Assembly (NCBI GenBank): GCA_002150815.3
Contig: NDFF03000327.1
Span: 1 to 64,000, forward strand
Direction: 5' to 3'
From: Grammothele lineata
Lineage: Eukaryota; Basidiomycota; Agaricomycetes; Polyporales; Polyporaceae
Length of the DNA stretch: 64,000 nucleotides
Shown: positions 22,995 to 35,477 of the stretch, piece by piece
How the letters are laid out: the number at the start of each line of letters is the position of its first letter
How positions within the stretch are numbered: the stretch's first letter is position 1
Made by a program: the position numbers and the translations under genes
The notes under the pieces: generated by a model
What the model was told of the DNA's origin: nothing
Database searches by the model: none
What the model saw: only the letters and a program-made list of their open reading frames with translations

Positions 22995-25900
22995 TCACGC
23001 GCGTTGTAGCCAGCCGACGTCCAGGCCGGTCATCGTACGCATGTTCTCTGGGTACGCCGTGTTGCTCTCTTTAAGGAGCGCGCCGAGACGTCGGCAGATG
23101 CCACGAGGGTACTGCAGCTGCTCTGCCTGCGGGAAGCCTGGGTAGCGCCTAAGCACGCTGCACCAAGTTGCATTAGCACATCTCTTAAAGGTCCAATAGA
23201 TTGAATACATACTTGTCCAAGTCCGAGTACGCCGAGGCCGTATCGAGGATCTTGAACAACACCTTCGCCGCACGAATAGAGCCACTCTTCGGTATAACGT
23301 ACTGCGTCGGCACGCTGTACGCGAGTCGCATCGCGGGCTTGAACAGCCATATCTGCAGGGCCAAGTCATATCAGAAGCTGTTCTTCCACAGTTGCTATTG
23401 ACACATACTAGGATGCGTGGGCGCTCCTCTTCTTCATCCATAACGACGAACCGGTATGTTGCGTGTGCGTGGACGAACTCGTTCATGTCTTCCGCTATGA
23501 ACGCAGAGAGGGGCACCCTCGACGGTCTGCGCATATCATGTCTGTCAGTGAGCCCAACACACCCGTGAATAAACCGAGGGTGGACGTACTCGGAGTTGGC
23601 TGCTATAGGCCGCACTGCATACTTCGCAAACCGGTAGACCATCGGCCTCGGGTCTTCGGACTCCGATTGTGGCGGTCTCTCCTGGCATCGGCCAATGATG
23701 GAGCCGCACAAGCAGCGAGTCCGCCTCCACCCATCGTCGTGCTATGAGAATGAGGGAAACGTCAGCAATTGTACGACAAACAGACATGTTAAAACGAAAC
23801 GAATGAGAATCGTGAGAGAAGCCTGTGAAGAATTGTGCCCCCGCATGTAGCTCCCGCGACGTTGTCCTCAGCACACGAGAGTTGTTAAGCAGGTGACCAG
23901 TCGATCCATCTATCTTGGACGTTTTGTATCAGCCGAAGGATGGCGTGCATCCTGCCGTCGCCTGCCCCGCCGCAGCCACACAGCGTGCGCGCCTAGAACC
24001 AGCGCGGGCTCCAGGCGGCACAACACCGCATGCGGGAGACGGACCAGACGAACGGCCGCCGGTAACTCAGCCAGCGACAGCCTTCTTTTCGTCCGTTACC
24101 CTCCACCATAACCCTGACAAAATATACTGGCAAGATGCATCGTGGATGAGTCACTCACTTTATGATCATCCTGGCTCGCGGGCCAGAAGTTGCTCTGAAC
24201 GACCGCCGACTGCTCGAACAGTACATAGCTCCCGCCGACCAACGCCTCGCCCTCGTTCGGCCAGAACCCCTGCGCGGTGCGCGCGCGCACGTGCTCATGC
24301 AGGCGCTGGTCTGCGTGGCACATCCACGCGTCGACGAGCTCCGCCCAGTGCTCCGAAGGCAGGTCGCGGAACTCGCGCACACGCGCGCCTTGCACGAGCG
24401 GGAGGGAGCATGACGCGCACACGAAGCTCGACGGGTTGAGGTTTGACAGCTGCGTCGCGTCGAGCAGCGTAGTAGGCGAGTCGACTGCTAGGGTAGGTGA
24501 TGAGGGAGAGGAAGCGGGAGAGCAGGGGAGCTTGATCTCGTAGTACTGTCCAACGACCTTGACCTCTTTGACTCCTGGAGGAACGGGAGCGGGGAGAGTG
24601 AGGAGTGGCGAAGTGGATGCGCCGCACTTGAGCATGAGTCGGCTGCGCTCGTCTGCAGAGGAGTCGGAGGTGGGGACGACCTCCGCCTCGAGGTTCGCAC
24701 CCGGAGTGATGCCTTGCACGTTGAGGAAGACGAGGACGTGTTGAAGGTTTTCGTGATACTCCGCGACGTAGTGAACATCAAGACCAGCTACGAATAGTTG
24801 ATTGGAGAGGGAATTAGAAACAGGAGAGGACGACAAACCTTGGAAAACTGTCGGCGTCGCAATGCCACTTGATGATCCTGGCCTCTTCGTACGACTTAGT
24901 CTCTTCGACCTCTTCGCCTCCTTTTCCCTCTCCTTCTCCTCGGCCGTATTGGGTGAACTTGAACGAGGGGAAGCGAGTAGCCATGCAAGTGGAGGCGCCG
25001 ACAGACTCCGATTACGCAGACCCTTGAAGGACTTCTTCCGCGAAACTACACTGGTGGGCGTCCGCGGCTGTGGCACTTGTTCCGAAGAACGCTCAGGGAT
25101 CGGCTCACGCACGAACTCCGGGAGTGATAGCAGTGCCGTCGGATCCTCCATCTGCATCTTGAGCTGCACGTTCTCGGGAACGCCTTCACGGATGAACTCA
25201 GGCAAACTGAGCATAGCGTGTGGATCCCGGACTCGGTTCTTGACAAGGACAGCCTCTTGCGTATGTAGCCGGCCTGCGTCTGAATGTCGCGCCAGACGCG
25301 CCACAAACGCCTCGCGCTGATCCACGAGTCAATATCAAGGTATCGAACCACTGGCAAACCACACACCTTTTCCCTATCCCGCTGCCGCGCCTGCTCAAGC
25401 TTGGCCTGCATGCCACCATCTAAGATGACAGACTGGTCGACCAACTTCCGCTCCGACGCCTTGCCGATCAAGGCAACCATCCTCTCCAACTCGACCTCCT
25501 CCTGCTCCCGCTCCCTCTCCTTTCCAGGCCGTATCTTCGTCCTGACGCAGTCCCGCTCCTGGTCCTTCTCTTTCGGTGAGGGCCCGGCGAGCCGCGCACG
25601 TTCCATCTGCTCACGCTTGCTCTTCTTGAGCTCCACCCGTTGGTCGTGTAGCTGCGGTGCGACTGCGTACAGCCGGTCGATCGCAAGGGCGACCGCCTCG
25701 AGGTCCATCCGCATTTTCTCGCTCAAACCGCTCGTAGCAGCGGTCGAGCCTGGCTCTCGCACCTTCAGGTCGCTCTTCTCCCCGTGGCCTTCGTATGCGC
25801 CAGCCTCGTACATGGGGAGCTCCGTGTCCGATGCAAACGGGTCGCGGTACTCGCCCGCCTCGTATTCGGGAGGGAGATTATCGGAGAGCGAGACCACGTC

Positions 25901-26584
25901 TTCTTCTTCGGGAACGTACGACGGCTGGCGCGAGCAGAGGGCTAGGATTCGGTCAAAGTCTTGGTCGACGCGGGCCCAGAGAAGAGCATTCTCCACCGCT
26001 TGTACGGGCGGACGCGAATTGTTGCCTTCAGGCGTGCGAGCGTTGCGTTCCAGCTGGAGGTCGGTCAATTGACGTTGTAGACGGGCCAAGGGGTCCGCGT
26101 TCGGTGATACAACTTCGGTTGGACTTGTACTCCACGACATTGTGCGAGGAAGGGAGGAGGACCGGGAGGGAGAAGTGTTCAGCTCCGCCAGGCGGTTGAA
26201 TTGCGCGATGAGAGAGACGAGGGCCCGGGCGATGGCCCCGTCGTGTGGTGTGAGGCGTGAGCTTGCGAGTTGATCCACCCGGACCTGTAGTTCGCGAACC
26301 AACGCAGCCTCGTTAGAGAGGTCTGAGCACTCTGTCATGTTCTCCGGCTCCTGGGCACGAAGATTTAGGACGAGAGTTTGCAAGGGTGTGGATGTAGAAG
26401 CCGAGGATGAAGATGCCGTCGAAGTCGAGGCAAGAAGGGTGGGGGAAGCGAGAGTGAGAGGTGTGCGAGGTGAAGGCATGGAATGCCTTCGGTCGGGGAG
26501 GATGGGTCGCCAGTTGGACGAGGTGGAGAGAAGATCATTCAGAGTCGTTAAACACGACTTTTGCACGTTGATCATCGACGACAT
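22995..26584 (-). CDS. UBE3D-like E2-binding protein with HECT_2 domain and long N-terminal extension
   Basis: Exon 1 is 26584-25367 (406 codons); exon 2 starts at 25316. Later introns include one near 24.83 kb, a longer one from about 24.16 to 23.74 kb, and three small ones downstream. The C-terminal half has the HECT_2/UBE3D features: SFVCASCSLPLV and LPSEHWAELVDAWMCHAD, then RCLCGSIIGRCQE with paired Cys, KYAVRPI, FKPAMRLAYSVPTQYVIP and VLFKILDTASAYSDLDK. This family binds ubiquitin E2 enzymes and promotes ubiquitin transfer. The N-terminal ~500 residues are mostly disordered and charged, with a coiled-coil-like KEREREQEEVELERMVALI, two LSLPEF repeats and a LPPEY motif. A further upstream exon (27101-26842) may belong to it. 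The call for the C-terminal domain is firm; the full exon set is approximate. Confidence 0.82.
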
Positions 26585-26841
26585 AAGCTCATCCTATGCT
26601 TGTGGTCAGCACACGAATACGGATAGATGCCGTCGAAGCTATGCCGCTGGGGAGCTTGTGCCGTATACATGTGAAGCGTCGCGCGAGAGGGAGCAGTGAC
26701 CTGAGTACACATACAGTCCACAGAGACACTCATGTCTTCCGTGAGAATATGAGGGTCCGTATCCAGATATCCCCTCTCGCTGCTTCTCAGGCTGGCCCAA
26801 ACACGACGCGGCGCAGCAAAGAAATGTGCTCACTCACCGAG

Positions 26842-27101
26842 TCCGTCGTCCCCTCTGCTGTTGTCGACTCCACTGAAGCCTCCATCGCAGAATCCACCTC
26901 GGGCAGGACAGCATCTTCCGATCCTGCTTCCGTGGTCGCTATTGTTGAACCGGCGGCCACAGTCGGCTCATTTTGCTGTTGAATGGTCACTTGAGGGATT
27001 CGGGGAAAGGGCGTCGGGATGTCGAGGTGAAGGGGCCGTTGTGGCTCGTCTGCCACATCTTCAACTTCGAATGTAGGGCGTGTACGCGTCAGAGTCGCCA
27101 T
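26842..27101 (-). CDS. Possible 5' exon of the UBE3D-like gene, or separate short gene
   Basis: An ATG at 27101 opens MATLTRTRPTFEVEDVADE and continues to a GTGAGT donor (phase 0) after SAMEASVESTTAEGTTDS. In frame with the next gene's ATG there is a possible acceptor (GATGAG before CTTATG) near 26588. If used, this adds about 87 mostly acidic, disordered residues to the UBE3D-like protein. A GAG acceptor is weak, so it could equally be a transcript leader or an unrelated small gene. Confidence 0.35.
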
Positions 27102-27449
27102 GAACGAGACAAGGAGCGTGGGTAGGGGAGGGGCAACAGAAGACAGCGGGATGGATGCGGGGATGGGCCCCAGCTGAGCCTCTTGGGACGCGGATCAGTT
27201 GGTATCATTTTGGCGCTCCAGATTTGTTAACCGAGACTACTAATCGCCGTCGGATAACGTTATCCCCCTGCCCTGAACGGCATCCACCGGAGCAATGGAG
27301 AAACGAACGCCCTGTACTTGCGCGAACATATCAAAGTGGCGGCTAACCAGACCAGCAATGTCCGCTCGAGTCATCCAGGGGATCGGATTAGAGAAAAGTA
27401 GAAAAAAAATAGTACATAAATAATACAACAGTGATGAATACAGAACACA

Positions 27450-28024
<575 letters not shown>

Positions 28025-28392
28025 GTTGCTAGAGTAGGTGGTGGTGGTGGTGGTGGTTGGTGGTAGAGTGAGGCGGATAGAGTGGCTGGCGCGAAGAGCG
28101 TTGAGGACGAGAGGGCGGCGGATATGGGGAACGGCCCCAGCCACAGGCGCGGGCTTTATACAAGCGCGGGCGAGACGCGCTTCGCGTGGCACGTGCATCA
28201 CGTGCACCTGTTGATGCCGTTCAACAAAATAAGGTTCAGCGCGTCGACGCGTCGCGCCAAACAAGCGCAACGCGTCCACATAAATACCGCGCGTCTGGCT
28301 TCGCTCTCTCGTCCATCCCTCGTCGTACACGCCCTCGCCCACCACCCAGCCCACCCAACTACCACCCCCTTACTCCTCTCACACTATCGCCA
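28025..28392. promoter_or_regulatory. Bidirectional H2A/H2B promoter
   Basis: The 368 bases between the two start codons hold a TATAAA on the minus strand (28155-28160, 131 bases before the H2A ATG) and ataaata on the plus strand (28280-28286, 107 bases before the H2B ATG). Both are well placed for divergent histone transcription. The rest includes GC-rich repeats such as gcgcg and acacctg-like motifs that I cannot assign. Confidence 0.75.
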
Positions 28393-29009
28393 ATGGCCCC
28401 CAAGCCCGCCTCCACTGCCGGCAAGGCTCCCGCTTCCACCGCCTCCAAGGCCCCCGCGAAGACCACCTCCGAGGGTGGTGCGAAGGCCGCGAAGAAGACC
28501 GCTAAGGCGTCCGCTGGTGCGGGTGGCGATGGCGAGAAGAAGAAGCGCAAGAAGGGTCGCAAGGAGACCTACTCCTCCTACATCTACAAGGGTACGCATA
28601 TCCTGTCTTGAGCGTGTTTGGACTTGGCTGATTTACCTGTCTTCGCCCACAGTGCTCAAGCAGGTGCACCCTGATACTGGTATTTCCAACAAGGCGATGG
28701 CCATCCTTAACTCCTTCGTCAACGACATCTTCGAGCGTATCGCGACTGAGGCATCCAGTGGGTTTCGTAGTATTTCGACTTCTCTATCCTCCCTCATGCT
28801 CCCTCCAGAGCTCGCATCGTACTCCAAGAAGTCGACGATCTCTTCGCGCGAGATCCAGACTGCCGTTCGTCTCATCCTCCCCGGTGAGCTCGCGAAGCAC
28901 GCTATCTCAGAAGGTACCAAGTCTGTAACAAAAGTGAGTCTTCTCCGCTGGCTCCCTCTCTTTCATGCTCTGACTGTTTTCCTAGTTCTCGAGCGCGGGT
29001 GCGAAGTAG
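28393..29009 (+). CDS. Histone H2B, 150 aa
   Basis: Four exons. The N-terminal tail is Lys/Ala-rich ([16 protein letters not shown]), then [91 protein letters not shown] and SVTKFSSAGAK. This is a complete H2B histone fold, which pairs with H2A in the nucleosome core. The C-terminal TKSVTK segment holds the lysine that corresponds to the conserved ubiquitination site of fungal H2B (family knowledge). Introns follow IYK, EAS (phase 1) and VTK. The gene is divergent from H2A. Confidence 0.95.
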
Positions 29010-29629
29010 ATTTCCGGTTCTGGCCCTTATGTTGTATTTTATTCTTGTACTTTTTATTTAATCTACTCTCCGCATAGTACCCGCAATGTCTGTTCGTCCG
29101 ATGCCCCTCGCACAGTTGTGACATTAAGAAGGAATACCCGGACTTCGACGCTGGTTCTTCGTACCCTGTATGGTGCTGGCAAGTATTTTGTCTGGTCCCT
29201 ATTGGAAGGCTGACATCTTTCGTGTGGACCCTCCAAGGGTATGTCTCAATGCATAACTGGATGCAGCGTTTCCTTACGGAAGCTACAATGCCCACGGCCA
29301 GTCTTGGCTCGGCGTTGGTAGAAGCGTTGACAATGTCTATGGCTGTGTTGCGAAAGCAGACATTCAGGTGCTTGAAGCCTTGGAGAGCGCGACCCATTGC
29401 TAGTAACCCACGGCAATGTCCTCGTGGTGCGGCGATACAATGCGGCTGAAGAGTTGTCTATTCATGGGCGGCTAGGACCAATATCATCGTACAGCGTGGC
29501 GATCATGAACAAAAGGGAGGAAGAGGTATACTCGTCTATTCTACACACAAAGTTCCCGTCCAAGTTCTAGCAAAAAGAAAGCAGTTTACGGCTCGCCAGC
29601 GGCACTCCAATCTTCAGATCTCCAAGTCT
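29010..29629. other. Convergent spacer between H2B and BTA1
   Basis: The 620 bases contain the 3' ends of two convergent genes. No further gene or histone-type 3' stem-loop was recognised. Confidence 0.45.
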
Positions 29630-32393
29630 TCAGAGCTCAAGGGCTTCGACGACACCGGCGTCCTCGTCCTCGTCGCCCTCCGTCGCAGTCGGGTCCGGGC
29701 CGACCTTCGTGCAGATCCACGTCGAAGCGTACATGTTCACCCTGCCCCAATCCCGTCCGCGTCAGCCTCTTATCCACCCGGAGCCAAGTCAAAAAGAAGG
29801 AGAGACTGACCTGTCGATGCACTTGCCCTCCGTACGTGCCGCGACGCGTTCACACCGGAAGCCCTGCGCAGAGAAGTTGGCGATGTACCACGGCTTGAGG
29901 CCGGCGCTGCGGAGGAGCACGCGCCCGCCGACTTTCATCGCCTTGTTGATTGCGCGGATCTCCTCTGGGGCTTGTGTTCCCTCGGGTTCGAACCAGTCCA
30001 TGTGGTCCATGATCTTCAAGGATGGGCACGTCAGACTTGAGGACGAAGGGGAAGGGGAAGGGAGACTTACGACGGCGACAGTGACGGTCTCGGGCTTGAT
30101 ACGCGCGAGGACCTCGACGAACTCGTCGGTGTGTATGCGGAGGCCGTCGAACGCACCGGGCTCGGAGAGCGTCTTGTGCGCTTCCTCCGTCAGGTACGCC
30201 GGGCAGCACCTGTAGACGAAAACGCAGTCAGTCAGCGACAAGCCCACGCACATGAACAACTGAAGCACTCACTCCTTCGAATACCTCCCCTGGAGACACA
30301 ACCGGTAGAAGTAATTGCTATCCTTCAACAGCGTGTTCTCCACGACCGGGTCGAGCGTGTCCACCACATACTGCCACATCGCCTCCTTGTCCGACACCGG
30401 CCTGCCCCCGCTCACCGCCCGCGCGATCCCGTCGTCCGCAATCATCGCGCGCTGGTTCTCGGGCACGCCCAGCGCACGCCATAGGAAACGCGAGTCCGCG
30501 ACGACCGCGTAGCTCAGCAGGCGGCTCAACACCACGGGCCTCAGGGTCTTGCGCCAGATCGCTCGCTGGGCCTCGAGCGTCGGAGCCTCGCAGAGGCGGC
30601 GCACGGCCCCGGAGAGCCCGAGGCCGCGGAAGAGCCACTTGGCGAGCTTGACCGCGAGCCGGGAGCCGCCGGTCTCGTAGAGCCCTCCGCGGGAGGTAAA
30701 GGCATCGGTGGAGTCGAGCCAGTGTTGGATCGCGCGGGAGGAGAGGAAGGGCGAGAGGCGGTCGAGGAGGAGGTCGCGGAAGCCAGGGTGACGACCCTCA
30801 CCGAAGAGGCGCCAGACGTCGGCGTGCGGGAGCGCGCAGAACGCGGCGAGCTTGAGCTCGAGGAGGTGGTTCTGCGTCGGGTTGAGGTCCACGGCGTGGA
30901 TGCTGCGTGGGCGGTGGAGCGCGTAGGAGAGAACGTTGTCGCCTGCGGAGGTGATGGCGAAGACGACGTCGTCGCGGCCAATGTTCAGCAGCCGCTGGTC
31001 CTCGGCGGGATCCTCCCACGTAAATGCGTAGATGTACTCGTTGCCGAACTGCGTGTGCTTCGGGAGCGACTCGTCGTAGTACAAGCGCCAGCGCTGGTTC
31101 TGGTAGAAGAACGAGGGAAGGGGGACGTTCGTCGCTAGGTTTAGGATCGCCGCCTCGAAGCCCTTAGAGCGCAATTGAAGGCGGGTTTCGCACTCTGCAG
31201 CATCGGCGGCCTCGGAACGCTTCTCTTTGTAGTGGACGGGGGAGAGGTAGGGGCTCTCAGTTGCCAGGGCGTCGATGTGTTCCGCAGCTTCGCGCACAAG
31301 GGAATGGGTAGCGCCGTACGTCGCGGTGCGCTGGCAACCCAGCCAGATGTAGTACGGGATCCAGCCAAGTTTGCCATTGCGGTCATTGACGTTCAGGATC
31401 GTGCCGAACCGGTACTCGAGGTAGTCCCGGCGACTCTCGTGGAGATGGACACGATCGAGCTTGAACCATGAGCGCCAGAAGACGCGCGAGAACGAGTTGA
31501 CGTGACGCGAGTGGTGTCCGCCCGTGAAATTGCGGAAGGAGTAGCTGGCGGAAGACTGCACGTAGAAATCGACGCAACCAATGAGACCAAGAGGCGCGAG
31601 GAGGTCGGTGAGGGAGTCGATGACGGAGTAGAAGCTGGGTATATGCGCATATATGCGTTCAGCAAGAGTTCATAGACTCTAGATAAAAAGCACTCACTCG
31701 GGGATCATGCTGAGGGAATATGACATTGTAATGAAATCGGCCTTGACGGCATGCTTCTCGCCCCTCTCAAGCGCCAAAATGGCGTCGGTCTTCCCGTCCA
31801 GTGTGAACGTCCGGGCGTCCTCGCAGACAACGTGCACATTCTCCCAACCAAGCCTCTGGAAGCGTTCGCGAGCGACATCTAGGAGGGAGGGGCTGAGGTC
31901 GACAAGGTAGACGGCGGAGAAGAAGTCGGGTATGGAGACAAATGAATTCATTTTCTCAATGTTGTAACCCGTACCGCCACCGACCTGCGCAATCATCATA
32001 AGAGCACTGCGTCATAAGGCCAGAAACGTGGCTACTCACGTCGACCCAGATAGGCTTCTTGGACGCGTCGCGGTACCGGTGCTTGAGCTGCGCGGCGGCG
32101 AGCTGAAGCATGTCTTCCCTCCCGGAGAGCAAAGTCCCGCGCGTGGTATCATATATGCTCGCCTGGGTACGGTAGAAGCCTTCGAGAGCGCGCTGCTGGC
32201 CGTCGAGTGAGCGAACGTCGGAGCCGTTGCCGTGGTTGAGCGGTTTGAGGAAGCACGCGTACGCGAACTTGCCGTACACGGCGAGCGAGTGTCGGAAGAC
32301 GAGGGCGAGGGCCACGAACGCGAAGAGGAGGCCGCAGGAGAGCGTGTTCCGCTTAGCGAACGCGAGTGCGAGCTCCGGCGCGACGTCGAGCAT
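29630..32393 (-). CDS. BTA1: Betaine lipid (DGTS) synthase, fused methyltransferase and aminocarboxypropyltransferase
   Basis: The start is ATG 32393 (MLDVAPELALAFAKRN), the stop TGA 29630. Exon 1 ends at 32040 and exon 2 starts at 31984; four or so more introns follow. The N-terminus has a hydrophobic segment (LLFAFVALALVF), then the SAM-dependent methyltransferase half with WVDVGGGTGYNIEKM, VYLVDLSPSLLDVARERF and a later PLGLIGCVDFYVQ. The C-terminal half is BtaA-like (DUF3419): FAITSAGDNVLSYALHRP, IHAVDLNPTQNHLLELK, LAAFCALP, RYSKECCPAYLTEE and MDHMDWFEP. Together they make diacylglyceryl-trimethylhomoserine from diacylglycerol and SAM, a phosphorus-free membrane lipid induced at low phosphate in fungi. 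The methyltransferase-first order is the fungal order. All expected parts are present, so the enzyme is probably functional. Confidence 0.92.
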
Positions 32394-35300
32394 GTCCACG
32401 GCGTGAGACGGAGGGCTGGGGGGACGAATGAAGGGCGGGCGCACGCAGCTAGAAACGGGCGGCGAGTATGGATATAAGGGCGTGACGGGTAAAAAAGTCC
32501 CCTGGTGTCTAGCTTGCCGGGAAAAGGCCCTCAGGTGCGTCGCCTGCGCGTTGGGGAGGCTGTAATTGGAGGGAGGCGCGGAGCAGATTCGAGCGATAAG
32601 GCGGCATTGCGGGGCGCGGGGGTGAAGAGCCCTTGGACGACGCTGCCGGCGATGGACGTGCGAGGACGGGCATCGAGGCGCCACCGACCCACGTTCGACA
32701 GCATACGCCCTTCCCCACATCGGCTGCTTGCCCCACAGTCAGTAAGCGCGCATCCCCAAGCAGCGACGGCACGTACATCCAAGAGCCCAAGCACCACCCA
32801 GGCAAACAAACGTGGGCCCGTCGTGGGCGACGCCCAATTCTACGAACCTCTCCTGGTAGCGAGCCGTGGCCATGCACGTGGGCTCAGTTACTCACATACG
32901 AGGTACTCCCAAGCCGCCACAGGGAAACCACCCTCCGCCTTACCACTTCCTCTGAGATGCACCCAGCGCCAAGGCGCAACGTGGGCAGTGAAGGTGGTTT
33001 TTGTCGAGGACATCTGCATTCCCGGAGGCCATCGCAGCGTGCCAGTCTGGAAGGCGATATGTCGACCAAGGGGCGGGAGGCTCCCGTCGGAAAAAAACGA
33101 AACGCTCTGACATATATACCAGCGGGATTAGACTTTCGGGCGCTTGTCGCCGCTCTCTTCGGGGGCAACGTCAAGGAACAAATGACGCACGTGCGTCTTG
33201 CCACCGATACGTCCGACAACGCGCAGCTCCCGACCAATGATAACCATGAAGTTATGGTGCGCCATCCAATTGATCGGCAGCCCGACACAACAGAGAATTC
33301 CAAATATATATTCATGACCTGCGCATGTGGGTAGATTCAGGCCTAGCTAGAACGTGAGCTTCGGGCAAATAGCAAAACGAACGCAAGATATGCGTACTGC
33401 TTCAAGTCACCAGGACGCAACACCAGCGCCGAACACTATGGACGTGACCTTCTCACTGAAGGTTGATTCGCGATATCGTTCCTCCATTGAAGAGCGCAGG
33501 GCCCAACAGTTGTGGTGATTCTCAGTCGCGCTGATGAGACTCCTGTGACGTATGAGATCGGAGGGACCTGACGAGCAGTCGGTCAGGACTACAAGGGAGG
33601 GCGTTTGATGGCTGCCTGGGCATTCATGAGAAGCCTAGACGCATGAAAAAGAAAGACTCAGTCACGCACATGCATCCTAGAAAAATGGCCGCGCCCAATC
33701 AACCTGACTATACACTCACCGATGAGTGAGAGGGGTACCTCAACTTGAACTGCGGCAACGAATACAAGAACCCGGGCCATGACGTGACTAATCGCACGCA
33801 ATGGATGCAGCGAGAGCTGGAACAACAGACTCATCGAGAGATAGGCAATTCGGCGGATAGACACGGTCGGCTCTCCGCTTCTAAGATCTGAGAGTATTCA
33901 CGATATGTTCACAGCGATGAGCAACTTGCATCCGCGGCCTTAGGTAGTGCGGTATCGTAGCGTCCTCGAACTGCTACATGCCAACACATGACCTCTGTCT
34001 GCACGTTGCAGTTGCATGGGTCAGATGAGCACAGATTCAGACACGAGAGCTAGAGACGGGGACGTACCGGGTACCACGGCCTATCTCACACTCCACTTCT
34101 CCCGCTCCCGGTCGCGCACATGCGTCAGAGCATCCTCCTCCGATCCGAGCCCACTGAATTTCAGACCGGGCGAACCTTCGAACCGTCGACGGAGGTGCTT
34201 CCTCGTGCTTCGTGGCCACGTCTATCAGTGCAGGCTTCATTACGTCTTCACGCCTGACTGCGCTCCGTGCGCACCCCCATCTTGCGATCGCGACTGGGAC
34301 CGTGCCTGGGATCCGTAAGTGGCGAGCATGCATTGCTGGAGGGGGGAATGGCGGCGACGATCCGTTTACAGCGGCGTCAGCCATGGGGGCACCATCATGC
34401 ACGCGGAGGCCACGAGGCTTGCGAGTCGCCAGCTCGTCCAGAGGGCCGAGGCGCATTCCCCGCACTGACCGCACCAGGTCGACGACTAGCGACGGCGTGT
34501 CGGGGTAGGTCTTGTTTCGAGGCTGCAGCGCGCCTCGGCTAGCTTGAAATGGATGTTGGGCGACGCGGGAGTGGAATGGGCAAAGGGGGAGGAAGGTGCG
34601 GGATAGGACTTGCTGGGACTAGAGCGAGTTTGTGGCGGCGAGACGCACCGCGGGCACTCTTGCACAATGTCTAGCTAGCCGGCGGCCTGGCCTTGGGATC
34701 TCCTCATTGTCGCCCCGCATGCTTAGATCGTGAGGTGTATGTGCCGGATACGAGACGCTTGTCCTCCAGTATCGCCATAGCGCTATCATTGCTTTCGGGC
34801 TCGTGTGATCACGCCCATCCCGAGCAGAGAGCACATATGCCTGGGCATGCAAGATCTACCACGAGTCAGCATCAGCCGGCAAGACGAATGCGGAAAACAT
34901 CGAGAACTATGCCCACCTTGCTAGCCCTGTATCCAAACTGACTCCATACGGAACACTTGGGCCAACGAACGCTCGATGTAAACATACTGGGCGGCAGAGG
35001 AGCGTTGTTTCCTCTGCCGATTCCCGAACGTATTTGCCGCTGGGGCCGAAGCTCGAACGCCTCCCTTGTCTTCGTGTATGACGTCGAGGATGACACTGAC
35101 GATACCGCGGCCGAGTGCCAGCGGGCCCAAGCACGCCGGACGTCCGAAGAGACAGTCGGAGACGTTGCGGAAAAAAAAGGGTTTCACGCCCCGGCAGCGA
35201 GCCAAGGGACAACCAATGACGAGCACGCGGGGGACGGCGGGGGCGTTGAGAATAGCAGCATCGGCATTGGCGGACGTCGGGCTCGAGGGGCGGGCCTCGG

Positions 35301-35477
35301 AACTGACGAGAGGGCTCGGACTTGTTCGGTGCTGGGCGCCTGGCGATGCGCGGTGATGATGTCGTCGCGCCGCTGGCAGGACGCTCTGCTCTCACCAACG
35401 CCAGCACCTCCCACCGCCCCCTCGCCTCCTCCAACCGCCCGCGCTCGTTCCGCTTCGTACACTTACCTCTGCTAATC
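32394..35477. other. 3.1-kb intergenic region between divergent BTA1 and KGD2
   Basis: It must contain both promoters. Several open frames exist (for example at 34.0-34.5 kb on the minus strand) but none shows a recognisable domain or a coherent exon structure. No tRNA or repeat was seen. Confidence 0.45.

Noticed and set aside
28082..29077. A 331-residue open frame on the plus strand across the H2A/H2B promoter and H2B
   Set aside because: It runs through the shared promoter and the H2B introns in a frame other than H2B; the histone exons explain the sequence.
29985..30005. A T-loop-like ggttcgaacc sequence that could suggest a tRNA
   Set aside because: It lies within the BTA1 coding exon (WFEPEG) and lacks any acceptor stem or D-arm around it; no other tRNA-like arrangement was found in the window.
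34037..34474. 145-residue minus-strand frame in the BTA1-KGD2 intergenic region
   Set aside because: No family-like text, no splice partner, and Arg/Ala/Gly-rich composition expected by chance in GC-rich DNA.
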